A stretch of DNA of 64,000 bases from Actinomycetes bacterium (GTDB taxonomy: Bacteria; Actinomycetota; Acidimicrobiia; Acidimicrobiales; Acidimicrobiaceae), in contig JAKARV010000005.1 of NCBI GenBank assembly GCA_021819205.1, positions 1 to 64,000 of the forward strand, written 5' to 3'. The notes under the pieces are model-generated. The model did not search any database and was not told the DNA's origin. It saw only the letters and a program-made list of their open reading frames with translations. Shown piece by piece: positions 1 to 8,978 of the stretch; position 1 is the stretch's first letter; each line of letters starts with the position of its first letter. A program made the translations under genes and the position numbers.

Positions 1-2
1 AA

Positions 3-821
3 TTAGCTTGCGGATTGCAGGAAGCTTGTGAGTTGGGAGACCTGAAGGCGGGAAGCGGGAGAGGAGACGCTTACTGGTGGTAGCGTGTAACGGTTTCCGT
101 CAAGGAAAAAGCTTCCCGTCCAGGACTCAGTGGTCCCTAACTCGTAGTATCCGGGAGCTGTGGGGCGAAACTGAATCTGTCCGTATGGCCATGCACCGCC
201 GAGGGTGTCAAACCAGCCGAGGCTGGTTCCGTTGACGCGTACGTTGATCGTGCCGGTCGCATCTATCGTCAAGGGGCCGAGGTTGGTGGCGGCAACGAAT
301 TGGCGGTAGAGGGCGCCGGATATGGTGAGGTACTCGGGAACATTGACGACTCCACGGGAAGGGTCGGGGGCGATCGTGGGGAGTGGCAGGTATTCCCGGA
401 CTATTTCGGTCCAGTTGGAGACGGAGGGGGGTTTACCGGGGGGAGTCGCCAAGCATCGCCTGACCGTCGCTAGTTGGTTCCAGACTTCCTCGGCCCAAGC
501 CAGTTCGGCAGCGTACAGCGCCGGCGGAGGCGTCTCTACCCGAACGGCAACGCAAGCGGCGGCCAATGAAGCGCCAGTGTGCGAGATTAGGTAGGGTACG
601 TAGATTGGAGAGCGCGGAACCGGCCCCGTTTGGGAGTCGCCAGATCTTCCTCGGATTACCACCGAGTATCCGTTGGGAAGCGTCCCTCCGACAGCAATCC
701 ACTCAACCGCGGATGACGGCGGAAGGGACCAACCGCCGCTCGCTCTCGAAGGGCCAACCCACCATAGTGCCGTTCCGATAAATACCAGGATCGCCCGGCC
801 AATAGACCGACTCCGCGCCAT
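3..821 (-). CDS. Secreted or membrane-anchored hypothetical protein
   Basis: I do not recognise a family. The N-terminus has a basic stretch (ARSRSIGR) followed by a hydrophobic segment (ILVFIGTALWWV) and a small-residue region, which looks like a Sec signal peptide or N-terminal anchor. The rest is a soluble, Pro/Thr/Ser-rich beta-type sequence of about 240 residues with no catalytic motif that I can see. I chose the ATG at 821, giving 272 aa, because a GGAGG-type ribosome-binding site lies 4-5 bases before it; an in-frame GTG at 851 has no such site. The stop codon is at the very edge of the window, so the gene is complete. It is transcribed in the same direction as the InhA-like gene upstream, about 105 bases away. 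Confidence 0.6.
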   Translation of the reverse strand: MARSRSIGRAILVFIGTALWWVGPSRASGGWSLPPSSAVEWIAVGGTLPNGYSVVIRGRSGDSQTGPVPRSPIYVPYLISHTGASLAAACVAVRVETPPPALYAAELAWAEEVWNQLATVRRCLATPPGKPPSVSNWTEIVREYLPLPTIAPDPSRGVVNVPEYLTISGALYRQFVAATNLGPLTIDATGTINVRVNGTSLGWFDTLGGAWPYGQIQFRPTAPGYYELGTTESWTGSFFLDGNRYTLPPVSVSSPASRLQVSQLTSFLQSAS

Positions 822-926
822 CTTCCCTCCTTGGTTCGGCGCCTGATTCACAAATTAAGGTTGCGGCGCCAGTCCAATCCTTGGACTGAGCGAATGCTAT
901 GCGGGTTTTCCACTCCGCGCAAGTAC

Positions 927-1700
927 TTAGGCACCCATGGCGTGGTAACCACCATCGACATGGATCACTTCGCCCGTGGTCATGGGGAAGTAATCGGAGG
1001 TGAGGCAGAGCACCGCCTTCGCAACGGCGGTGGCGTCGAGAGGATCCCATCCCAGCGGTGCCCTGCGCGGCCATTCGTCTTGAAAGGTTCGGAAGGCATC
1101 GATGGACTTGGCGGCAATCGTCCGGATTGGCCCCGCCGATACCAGATTTACTCGGGCATTGATTGGGCCCAACTCCCGAGCCAGGTACCGCGAAAGCGAT
1201 TCGAACGCCGCTTTCGCCACCCCCATCCAGTTATAGCCTGGCCAGGCAACGGTGGCATCGAAGTCAAGGCCGACCAGGGAGCTGGATCCAGCCGCTTCCA
1301 TAAGCGGCTTGAAGCCGCGGGCAAGCTCCGCGAGCGAGTACGCCGATACCTGGACCGCCGTTGCGACGTCTTCCCAGGGCGCAGAGAGCATATCCTGGTC
1401 AAGACATGAAGGGGGTGCGTACCCGATCGCGTGGACGACGCCGTCGACGTGATCCCAAATCGCCGCTATCTCTGCTGCTGCGGTTTCGACGGAAGCCGTG
1501 CTGGAAGCGTCGAGCTCCACCACCCTGATGTCGCCGGCAAGTTTCGCGGCTGCGCGACGGGTGATGGAGAGACCCCTTCCGAAACCGGTGAGAATTACCG
1601 AAGCCCCCTCGTCTAGGGCGAGTTCGGCAACACGATACGCGATCGATGCGGTATTGAGGACTCCGGTGATTACCAGCTGCTTGCCATTAACGATGCCCAT
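927..1700 (-). CDS. Enoyl-[acyl-carrier-protein] reductase, InhA/FabI type
   Basis: Short-chain dehydrogenase fold enzyme for the last reduction step of fatty-acid elongation (enoyl-ACP to acyl-ACP, using NADH or NADPH). At 257 aa it is a normal FabI/InhA length. The N-terminus GKQLVITGVLNTASIAYRVA is the modified nucleotide-binding loop of this family. The catalytic pair is visible in YNWMGVAKAAFESL (Tyr-x6-Lys), followed by the family block NLVSAGPIRTIAA. The wording around the active site is closer to mycobacterial InhA than to enterobacterial FabI. The ATG at 1700 is preceded by GGGAGAAG. The gene stands divergent to the F420 oxidoreductase gene. Whether it elongates long chains as InhA does cannot be told from sequence. 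Confidence 0.88.
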   Translation of the reverse strand: MGIVNGKQLVITGVLNTASIAYRVAELALDEGASVILTGFGRGLSITRRAAAKLAGDIRVVELDASSTASVETAAAEIAAIWDHVDGVVHAIGYAPPSCLDQDMLSAPWEDVATAVQVSAYSLAELARGFKPLMEAAGSSSLVGLDFDATVAWPGYNWMGVAKAAFESLSRYLARELGPINARVNLVSAGPIRTIAAKSIDAFRTFQDEWPRRAPLGWDPLDATAVAKAVLCLTSDYFPMTTGEVIHVDGGYHAMGA

Positions 1701-1781
1701 AACTTCTCCCTAGCCGTAGACTTCAATCAAAGTAATAGCAAGTGGGCGACGGTGGTGTTGCCTTGCGATTGGGGTAGCGCG

Positions 1782-2441
1782 TTGGACGTGGGGATTATTG
1801 GGGGCACTGGCCCGCTAGGGTCGGCGCTGGCGGCACGGCTGGCGGCGAGCGGCCTCAGCGTCGTAGTGGGGTCTCGGGTGCGCGAGAAGGCGGACGAAGT
1901 CGCGGAGCGTTTGAGGGCGCAGTGGAGCGGTCTCGAAACGCTCCGCGGTGGCGAGAACGACGAGGCGATTCGCTCCGAGACTGTTGTGGTTGCGGTGCCC
2001 TGGGAATCGGTGGTGAAGACGGTGGAGCCGTTCACCCGGCTGCTGGCGGGAAAGGTCGTGCTTTCCCTGGCGAATGCCTTGATGAAGATGGGAAGCGAGT
2101 TCTCGGCCATCGAAGTGCCACGCGGGTCGATAGCTCAACTCCTGCAGTCCACTTTGCCTGAATCGCAGGTGGTGGCTGCGCTTCACCACGTGCCCGCTCG
2201 AGAACTCGCGAACCTTTCGCATCCCATAGAGGTGGATACGTTGGTCTGTTCGGACTTCCCGGAGGCGAAGGAACGCGCAATCTCACTTCTGGGTCGGGTG
2301 CCTGGGTTGAGGGCTTTGGATGCGGGTTCGCTGGCACAGGCGGGGGCAATCGAGGCAATGACGGCGGTAATCCTTAACGTAAACCAGCGTTACCATGCCC
2401 GATCTTCGATCCGCCTTACTGGACTTGAAGGAGAGGGCTGA
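1782..2441 (+). CDS. npdG: F420-dependent NADP oxidoreductase (NpdG/Fno type)
   Basis: Predicted to exchange hydride between coenzyme F420H2 and NADP+, so it links F420 to the NADPH pool. The start of the protein carries the Rossmann motif GIIGGTGPLGSALA, then VVVGSR, and later VVVAVPWESV, AALHHVPA and NVNQRYHA, all typical of the family. The size of about 219 aa fits. The open frame reaches back to a GTG at 1752, but family alignment and a GGGG element about 8 bases upstream favour the TTG at 1782; the start is not certain. The stop overlaps the ATG of the next gene (TGATG), so the two are translationally coupled. This is direct evidence that the organism uses F420. Confidence 0.82.
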   Translation: MDVGIIGGTGPLGSALAARLAASGLSVVVGSRVREKADEVAERLRAQWSGLETLRGGENDEAIRSETVVVAVPWESVVKTVEPFTRLLAGKVVLSLANALMKMGSEFSAIEVPRGSIAQLLQSTLPESQVVAALHHVPARELANLSHPIEVDTLVCSDFPEAKERAISLLGRVPGLRALDAGSLAQAGAIEAMTAVILNVNQRYHARSSIRLTGLEGEG

Positions 2442-3553
2442 TGCGTATCTTTGACACCGCGGCTCAGGAGATTGTGGAGCTCGCTGCGACAGGATCTTTG
2501 AAGATGTACACCTGTGGGATCACTCCGTACGATAGCGCTCACGTTGGGCATGCCGCGGTCTATGTTACTTTTGACCTTCTCCAACGTCACTTGCGCCGGC
2601 ACGGCTTTGCAACCAGCTGCGTTCGTAACGTAACCGACGTGGATGATGATATTCTTCGCAAGGCGCGCGAGATCGGCGCTAACTATTTGGACCTCGCAGC
2701 TTACGAGATCTCTCGGTTTGATAGCGATATGGCGCGCCTTGGGTTGATGAGGCCGGATTCGGAGCCGCGTGCAACGTCGGCCATCGCTGATATTCTTGGA
2801 ATGGTCGGCGAACTGGTCGACTCCGGGTACGCGTACGTTGTGGATGGTTGGGTCTACTTTGACGTAAGTACCGCCAAAGACTTTGGCAAAGTGTCTCACC
2901 TCTCCCGGGAAGAGATGATCGAACTTGCACGGGAGCGAGGTGGAAATCCGGACGACGCAAGACGTCGCGACCCGCTCGATTTTGTCCTTTGGCAACCATC
3001 GCTTCCTGACGAGCCCAGCTGGTCTTCGCGCTACGGAGATGGCCGGCCAGGTTGGCATATCGAGTGCTCCGCCCTGGCAATGCGGGAGCTTGGAACCGTT
3101 GTCGACATCCATGGTGGCGGCTCGGATCTGATCTTTCCCCACCACGAGTGCGAGGCGGCGCAGACGGAGGCGATCACTGGGCACGACTTCGTGCGCCATT
3201 GGATGCATGTCGGAATGGTGAGGCTGGCCGGGGTGAAGATGTCGAAATCGCTTGGAAACCTGGTTTTTGTCCGCGATCTTCTCGAGGAGTACTCGGGCGA
3301 CGAGATCCGGCTGGCGATCATGTCGAACCACTACCGGAGCTCTTGGGACTGGAGCGACCGGCTTTTAGAGGAGGCACGAGCGCGGTTGGCCGCCTGGAGG
3401 GCGAACGGCCCTGGCAATGCGGGTGTCGAAGAGGTGGACTCTGCGCTTGATGAGGATCTTGACGCTCCGGCGGCGATCGCAAGAATCGATGCGCAAGCCG
3501 CGGCTGGATCGGGAGTTTCGGAGGCCGCAGCGCTGCTCGGGATAAATTTGTAG
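2441..3553 (+). CDS. mshC: MshC-like cysteine:GlcN-inositol ligase (CysS paralogue)
   Basis: Class I aminoacyl-tRNA synthetase fold. The N-terminal block MYTCGITPYD followed by AHVGHAAVY is the MshC version of the motif; cysteinyl-tRNA synthetase has GPTVYD and GxAR instead. Zinc ligands are visible as Cys in MYTCG, Cys in HIECSAL and His in FPHHECE, and the ATP-binding signature is KMSKS. The predicted reaction joins L-cysteine to glucosaminyl-inositol in mycothiol synthesis. At 370 aa it is shorter than usual MshC (about 410 aa) and lacks the tRNA anticodon domain of CysS. It overlaps npdG by one base and lies 10-16 bases from thrS. The alternative is a truncated CysS, but the active-site wording argues for MshC. 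Confidence 0.72.
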   Translation: MRIFDTAAQEIVELAATGSLKMYTCGITPYDSAHVGHAAVYVTFDLLQRHLRRHGFATSCVRNVTDVDDDILRKAREIGANYLDLAAYEISRFDSDMARLGLMRPDSEPRATSAIADILGMVGELVDSGYAYVVDGWVYFDVSTAKDFGKVSHLSREEMIELARERGGNPDDARRRDPLDFVLWQPSLPDEPSWSSRYGDGRPGWHIECSALAMRELGTVVDIHGGGSDLIFPHHECEAAQTEAITGHDFVRHWMHVGMVRLAGVKMSKSLGNLVFVRDLLEEYSGDEIRLAIMSNHYRSSWDWSDRLLEEARARLAAWRANGPGNAGVEEVDSALDEDLDAPAAIARIDAQAAAGSGVSEAAALLGINL

Positions 3554-3569
3554 TAGACGGAGGATGCTG

Positions 3570-5525
3570 GTGTTCGTTGACGGAGTTGCGGTCGAGGGTG
3601 AGTTTGCGACCGGATTCGAGCTGGTTCGGGCTGTCGGAGGCGGCGCCGAGATCATTGCCCTCGAGCATGGCGGGCAATTATATGATCTTTCGGCAACACT
3701 TGTCGGGGTGAACGAGGTGCGAACCGTGGCGGCGGCGTCGAAGGCAGGACGGTCGATTCTCCGACACTCCGCGGCGCACATCATGGCACAGGCAGTGGTC
3801 GACTGTTTCCCGGGGACAAAGTATGCGATCGGTCCGAGCACCGAAGAAGGTTTTTTTTACGACTTCCAGCTTCCAGGCGGTGCGCGGTTCGATCTTGCGG
3901 AGTTGGCTGTGATCGAGGAGCGGATGCGGTCGATCATCGGAGAGCGGCAACCATTCATTCGTCAAGAGGTTGGCTACAATGAGGCCGAGAGGATCTTTTT
4001 CGACCAGCCTTACAAGCTGGAGATCATCTCGAGAGTGCGCGGAGCTGGAGGAACGGAGGACGATCTTCGGGAGGCGGGCGGTACTGAGATGGTCTCGATC
4101 TACCGCAACTCCGAACGATTTGTTGATTTGTGCCGGGGTCCCCACGTTCCGGATACGGGATACGTCAAGGCCGTGAAGCTGCTTCGCACTTCGGGGGCGT
4201 ACTGGCGCGGATCGGAGGCGAACGATCAGCTGCAACGGATCTATGGGACCGCGTTCTGGTCGGAGGGGGAGCTAGAGGCTCACCTTGTCCGGATGAGAGA
4301 GGCCGAAAAGCGCGATCACCGGAAGCTTGGAGCCGAGCTCGACTGGTTTCATTTTCCTCCGGAGGTTGGTGGCGGACTTCCGGTGTTTCATCCAAAGGGC
4401 GCTTACGTACGTTACCGGATGGAGGAGTTCTCGCGAAAGCAGCACCTCGCCTTTGGCTATCAGTTGGCTTGGACTCCGCACATCGCCAAGGCGGCTCTCT
4501 TCGAGCGCTCCGGACATCTCGGCTGGTACCGGGATGGCATGTTTCCTCCGATGGAGATGGAGGGGTCGACATACTACCCAAAACCGATGAACTGCCCCTT
4601 CCACATCCTGATCTTCGAGTCGCAACCGCGGTCCTACCGCGACCTTCCGCTCCGGCTGTTCGAGTTTGGTACGGTATACCGTTACGAGCGCTCGGGCACT
4701 CTGCACGGGTTGGCTCGAGTACGCGGGCTTACCCAAGATGATTCGCACATTTTTTGCACGCCGGGGCAGCTCGCTGACGAATTGGCCAGGCTCCTCGAGT
4801 TCGTTCTTTCGCTTTTGCGCGCTTTCGGACTCGAGGAGTTCGCTGCGGAGTTGGCCACTAGACCCGACAAAGCCGTGGGGTCGGAGGAGGATTGGGAGTT
4901 CGCTACTGCGGCTGCCCGATCGGCATTGGAGAAGACCGGCCTCGAGTACACCGTGGCTGCGGGTGAGGGGGCATTCTACGCCCCAAAGATTGACATCCAC
5001 TTGACGGACGCAATCGGAAGAAGATGGCAGGTCTCGACGCTTCAAATCGACCTCCAGCTACCGCAGCGTTTTGAGCTGGAGTACCAGAGCCCCGAGAACA
5101 CCAAAGAGCGTCCGTTTATGATTCACCGGGCGCTGTTTGGCTCGGTTGAGCGGTTCCTTGCCATCCTGATCGAGCATTACGAGGGGCACCTTCCTGCGTG
5201 GCTCCTCGACGAGCAGGTTCGGCTGCTACCGGTAAACGATGCCTCGGCGGGTTATGCACAGGAGATAGCCGGAAAGCTCGTCGCGGCCGGCGCACGAGTG
5301 ACGGTCTCTGGAGCGGGAGAACCGCTTGGCGCCCGCGTCCGCAAGGCAAAGATCGACCGCGTCCCCTATCTTGCGGTTGTCGGTCCGCAAGACCTTGCAA
5401 ACGGTACCGTTGGGTTGACGCGCCCGCGATCCCCGGAGCAGCGTGGGTTTCCCCTATCCTCGTTTTTGGAGGAGGTTGCGGAGGCGATACGCGAGCCCCA
5501 GCTTCAATTGGAGATTGGACAATAG
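3570..5525 (+). CDS. thrS: Threonyl-tRNA synthetase
   Basis: Charges tRNA-Thr with threonine in the cytoplasm. Domain order is complete: an N-terminal TGS-like domain (about residues 1-60), the editing domain with HSAAHIMAQA and DLCRGPH, and the class II catalytic core with the zinc ligands in MNCPFH, DDSHIF and HRALFGS. The C-terminal anticodon-binding domain ends near residue 650. I chose the GTG at 3570, 6 bases after GGAGG; the ATG at 3564 touches that ribosome-binding site. Its position ahead of HIT-pgsA-patA-pimA is the conserved actinobacterial order. Confidence 0.97.
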   Translation: MFVDGVAVEGEFATGFELVRAVGGGAEIIALEHGGQLYDLSATLVGVNEVRTVAAASKAGRSILRHSAAHIMAQAVVDCFPGTKYAIGPSTEEGFFYDFQLPGGARFDLAELAVIEERMRSIIGERQPFIRQEVGYNEAERIFFDQPYKLEIISRVRGAGGTEDDLREAGGTEMVSIYRNSERFVDLCRGPHVPDTGYVKAVKLLRTSGAYWRGSEANDQLQRIYGTAFWSEGELEAHLVRMREAEKRDHRKLGAELDWFHFPPEVGGGLPVFHPKGAYVRYRMEEFSRKQHLAFGYQLAWTPHIAKAALFERSGHLGWYRDGMFPPMEMEGSTYYPKPMNCPFHILIFESQPRSYRDLPLRLFEFGTVYRYERSGTLHGLARVRGLTQDDSHIFCTPGQLADELARLLEFVLSLLRAFGLEEFAAELATRPDKAVGSEEDWEFATAAARSALEKTGLEYTVAAGEGAFYAPKIDIHLTDAIGRRWQVSTLQIDLQLPQRFELEYQSPENTKERPFMIHRALFGSVERFLAILIEHYEGHLPAWLLDEQVRLLPVNDASAGYAQEIAGKLVAAGARVTVSGAGEPLGARVRKAKIDRVPYLAVVGPQDLANGTVGLTRPRSPEQRGFPLSSFLEEVAEAIREPQLQLEIGQ

Positions 5526-5528
5526 CAC

Positions 5529-6020
5529 GTGATTGAGCACATCTGGGCCGGTTGGCGGGCAACCTTCGTAACCGGCGAGAAGATGGCTGACGATGGGTGT
5601 GTCCTCTGCACCATCGGGGAGGTTAACGACCTTGACGAGAGCTTGGTTGTTTGCCGGGGCGAGTTTGCCTATGTTGTCCTCAATTTGTACCCGTACACCT
5701 CCGGTCACCTGATGGTGGTTCCACGAAGGCATATCGCTGCGATCGGGGAGGTTGAGTTGAACGAAGGGGAAGAGATGCTGCGCTACGTGCGGATCGCTGT
5801 CGCAACCCTGGAGGATCGCCTTGGCGCGCAGGGGATCAACGTTGGTATGAATCTAGGTCGGCCAGCCGGTGCCGGCATCGCTGACCACATTCATGTGCAT
5901 GTAGTTCCACGGTGGACTGGAGATGCGAACTTCATGTCCACCGCAGCATCCACCCGGGTTCTACCCGAGGCCCTCCCCGATACCCTGGCCAAGCTCCGGT
6001 CTGCGTGGCCAAGCGGCTAG
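5529..6020 (+). CDS. HIT-family nucleotide hydrolase/phosphorylase
   Basis: Histidine-triad protein with the active-site signature HIHVHVVPRW near residues 121-130 and a CVLC pair near the N-terminus. The relative in the same chromosomal place in mycobacteria (next to thrS and pgsA) acts on diadenosine tetraphosphate, so Ap4A cleavage is the likely reaction; this is inference from the family. The GTG start is 3 bases after the thrS stop. Its 3' end overlaps the convergent EF-G-like gene by 4 bases. Length 163 aa is normal for this subgroup. Confidence 0.88.
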   Translation: MIEHIWAGWRATFVTGEKMADDGCVLCTIGEVNDLDESLVVCRGEFAYVVLNLYPYTSGHLMVVPRRHIAAIGEVELNEGEEMLRYVRIAVATLEDRLGAQGINVGMNLGRPAGAGIADHIHVHVVPRWTGDANFMSTAASTRVLPEALPDTLAKLRSAWPSG

Positions 6021-7996
6021 GTCCGGCTCGCCACGCGTTTGGGGAGGACTTCGTAGCGGTCGTGGCATATGGTAAAGGATGCCACACCCGAGGTGAGTGC
6101 GTTAAGGTCGATCGCCAGCCGTCCGACTTCGGCGGTCGGGACCTCAGCCTCTATCTCTACGATATCGCGGCCGGCGGTGGCGGTGGTTCGTACGATCTTG
6201 CCGCGCTTGCCGGTCAAGTATCCAAGGACGTCGCCCTGATTCTGAGTGGGAATCGCGGTAGTCACCCGCGAAATCGGTTCCAGAACTTCGGTACCAGCTT
6301 GCTCCAAGGCTTGCTTTATTGCGAGGGCACCCGCCACCTTGAAGCTCATCTCCGAGGAGTCGACGGGGTGGTATTTGCCGTCGATTAGCCGAACCCGGAG
6401 GTCCACGACTGGATAGCCTTGCGGTCCTCCTTGTGCGAGCGTCTCGGCGATGCCCTTCTCGACTGCGGGAATGAAGTTCCGGGGTATCGCGCCGCCTACG
6501 ATCTCGTCGACAAATTGAAATCCTTCTCCGCGCTGGAGTGGTTCCACTGCGATGACGGCGACGCCGAACTGTCCATGGCCGCCGGTCTGCTTTTTGTACT
6601 TTCCTTCGGCGCGTGCCGACCTTGAGACGGTCTCTCGATAGGGAATCTCCTGTTCTGCCGTTGCAACCCGTACTCCCGAACGGTGCTCGATCCGTTCCAA
6701 AGCTATCGCCACGTGGGTCGCCCCCATCCCGGTGAGCAGAAGCCGGTTGGTACGCTCCTCTCGGGATACGACGATCCCGGGATCGTCGTCGGCAAGCCGT
6801 GACACCGCTTGGGCGACCTTCTCATCCTCTTTCGTGTTTTCTGCCGTTATCGCCACCGTGTATCCGGGGGTGGTCATTGCCAGGGTTTCTGGCGCCCGGG
6901 CATGCGGAGCAGTGAGCCACGTGCCTACGGGTGCAGTAAGTTTGGAGACTGTTGCGATATCACGAGCTTGCAACGCAAGAGCAGTTTGTGCGCTGCCGGG
7001 AATCGGGATGAGGAGTTGGTGAATCCGTTCCTCGCGACTGGTCCCGGCTGCTGACAGCACCGTATCCGGACGCAAGGTTCCCTGTATGAGGGCTATGGTC
7101 GCGCTCCGGCCCTGGTACTGGTCCGAGGTGGCAGCGATTACGAGGGCAACCGGGGGCTCCGTGGGGGAGGAAGCGGACTCCGGCACGAGGGTGGCAAGGA
7201 TCTCGAGTAGATGAGCGACGCCGGCGTCAGTGAGCGCCGAACCGCACGCTACCGGCGCGATATCACATCGGGCGACGCCGGTCTTCAACACCGAGATAAC
7301 TTGCGCTTCGTCGATTTCTCCGTCCGCAAGGTATCTCTCCATGACGTCGTCATCTTCGGAAACGATGTCATCAAGAAGAGCTTCGCGAGCGGCGGCTTCG
7401 AGGGCCGCCAGGGTATCGGGAATTAGCTCTTCGCGCTCTTGCCTTCCGTCGGTGGCAAACGCGCGGTCACGCACGAGGTCGATGATACCGCGGAGCCCTG
7501 GGAGGGGAAGTTCGATCGGATCTATGTGCGGGTTGAGCGTGGCCCGGAGTTGCTCCACCGTCGCATCGAAGTCAGCATTCTCCCGGTCGCACTTGTTGAT
7601 GAAGACGATGCGGGGAAGTGCTTTTTCCTCAAGATTGGCCCAAAGCTTCGGGACTTCCGGGCCGAGCGTGCTGGCAGCCGGTATCACGAGCAGTGCAGCG
7701 TCTGCCGCTGCAATTGCGAGATCGACTTGAGCTTGAAATTCTCCGATTCCAGGGGTGTCGATCAGGTTGATCTTCACGCCGCCAGTCAGCACGGAGACGG
7801 CGACGGCATCGATAGAGTGACGGTGCGATCGCTCCTCTGCGGTCCTGTCGCTTAGCGTGGTTCCGGCCTCGACAGCGCCTTTGCGGGGTAGGTGGCCGGT
7901 AAAGTAAGCGAGCGACTCGACAAGTGAGGTTTTTCCGGCGCCCGGGGGGCCAAGTACTACTACGTTGCGTACGCTGCCCCACTGCTTTTCAGCCAC
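6017..7996 (-). CDS. EF-G-like translational GTPase (FusA2/EF-G2 type)
   Basis: Five-domain elongation-factor-G homologue of about 659 aa. GTPase motifs are GPPGAGKTSL (P-loop), LIDTPGIGEF (G3) and FINKCD (G4). The usual GHVDAGKTT of canonical EF-G is replaced, which marks the EF-G2 branch whose role in translation is unclear. Domain IV/V blocks such as TGGHGQFGVAVIAVEP and DSSEMSFKVAGALA are intact. I chose the GTG at 7996 because GAGGAGGTG lies just upstream; the open frame reads further back over pgsA but is not coding there. It sits against the direction of the surrounding genes, interrupting the usual HIT-pgsA neighbourhood. Confidence 0.88.
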   Translation of the reverse strand: MAEKQWGSVRNVVVLGPPGAGKTSLVESLAYFTGHLPRKGAVEAGTTLSDRTAEERSHRHSIDAVAVSVLTGGVKINLIDTPGIGEFQAQVDLAIAAADAALLVIPAASTLGPEVPKLWANLEEKALPRIVFINKCDRENADFDATVEQLRATLNPHIDPIELPLPGLRGIIDLVRDRAFATDGRQEREELIPDTLAALEAAAREALLDDIVSEDDDVMERYLADGEIDEAQVISVLKTGVARCDIAPVACGSALTDAGVAHLLEILATLVPESASSPTEPPVALVIAATSDQYQGRSATIALIQGTLRPDTVLSAAGTSREERIHQLLIPIPGSAQTALALQARDIATVSKLTAPVGTWLTAPHARAPETLAMTTPGYTVAITAENTKEDEKVAQAVSRLADDDPGIVVSREERTNRLLLTGMGATHVAIALERIEHRSGVRVATAEQEIPYRETVSRSARAEGKYKKQTGGHGQFGVAVIAVEPLQRGEGFQFVDEIVGGAIPRNFIPAVEKGIAETLAQGGPQGYPVVDLRVRLIDGKYHPVDSSEMSFKVAGALAIKQALEQAGTEVLEPISRVTTAIPTQNQGDVLGYLTGKRGKIVRTTATAGRDIVEIEAEVPTAEVGRLAIDLNALTSGVASFTICHDRYEVLPKRVASRT

Positions 7997-8243
7997 CGTG
8001 CACCTCCTCGCAGGACCGCCCCTCGGCGGTAGTCCAAGCGTAGCAAATTTCCGGACCTCGAATCTGGTTGCGAAGTCGTACCTATCGGGGCGCTTTTCGC
8101 GAAGGAGCGAGAAGGCTGGAGCTTCGGAGTTGCGAGCGATGGGACGCCAAGAGTGAACCGGCGAGTAATCGAGGTTCCCCAAACCTGGACTAAGCTTCGA
8201 AGAGCGACATGGATTGTGCCAAGCTTCCGGTAGGAGATGATGC
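7997..8243. other. Divergent intergenic region, EF-G-like / pgsA
   Basis: About 250 bases between two divergent starts. It should hold promoters for both directions. The AGGAG ribosome-binding site for pgsA is at 8232-8236. Two AAGCTT hexamers occur, at about 8193 and 8221. I see no convincing -35/-10 pair and no small gene. Confidence 0.4.
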
Positions 8244-8978
8244 GTGTTTGACGGAAATTTCAGGACGGCGGTCGACAAGCGGACAGCGCCTCTTGGAAGG
8301 TCGCTAGCGCGGCTGGGCGTCAGTCCTGATCTCCTTACTGGGATCGGAGTAGTCGGTTCCCTCGCTGCTGCGGTGGTGATCGCGCTAGGTGACCTGGGGC
8401 TTGGAGCTGTGCTGCTTCTCCTTGGGATCGTTCCCGACCTTCTCGATGGCCCGTTGGCCAAGGCGGCCCAAGCAGTGTCGAAACGAGGCGCGTTTTTTGA
8501 CTCTTTCGCCGATCGGGTGTCAGATCTGGCGGTCTTTAGCGGTATCGGTATCTACTTGATCGCGAGGGGGGATCAACTTTTCGGGATACTTTCGTTTATC
8601 GGCTATGGGTTGGCATCGCTGATTTCGTACCAACGTGCCAAGGCGGAGTCGCTCGGATTCAATGCCAAGGGCGGGTTGATGGAGCGGGCTGAACGGGTGC
8701 TGCTGCTGCTGATGGGCGTGACTTTTCCCGCGCTTCTCCAGATTGCTTTGGTTGCGGTTGCTGCCGGCTCTGTGCTTACGGTGGTTCAACGGTTTCTGAA
8801 GATCTGGAGACAGGCCTCGCATCATCCTGATCGCATTCAGGCTGCTAGCCGGATGGAGAATCTGAGACGGGCTAACCGGAGGCGGCGGTCTCGGGATCGG
8901 GGAAGCTTGCGCGGATTTTTAAACACTTATGAAATGCGGAACTTCAGCGGTCGCAAGGGCGGCTTTCGCAGGCGGTGA
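8244..8978 (+). CDS. pgsA: CDP-alcohol phosphotransferase, PI-phosphate synthase type
   Basis: Integral-membrane enzyme that transfers a phosphatidyl group from CDP-diacylglycerol to an alcohol, most likely inositol phosphate given the patA/pimA neighbours. The metal-binding signature spans D65, D68, G69, A72, G82, D86 and D90 with exact family spacing. The arginine that normally follows the alanine is lysine here (K73). Six hydrophobic segments fill residues 25-190. The block ISYQRAKAES and the GGLMERAERV block match the mycobacterial PI-synthase branch. There is an extra Arg-rich tail of about 50 residues. The GTG start follows AGGAG. The stop overlaps the next start (GTGA). Confidence 0.85.
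   Translation: MFDGNFRTAVDKRTAPLGRSLARLGVSPDLLTGIGVVGSLAAAVVIALGDLGLGAVLLLLGIVPDLLDGPLAKAAQAVSKRGAFFDSFADRVSDLAVFSGIGIYLIARGDQLFGILSFIGYGLASLISYQRAKAESLGFNAKGGLMERAERVLLLLMGVTFPALLQIALVAVAAGSVLTVVQRFLKIWRQASHHPDRIQAASRMENLRRANRRRRSRDRGSLRGFLNTYEMRNFSGRKGGFRRR

Noticed and set aside
2441-3553. Cysteinyl-tRNA synthetase
   Set aside because: Active-site wording GITPYD and GHAAVY and the missing anticodon domain fit MshC better; kept as an alternative because the length is short.
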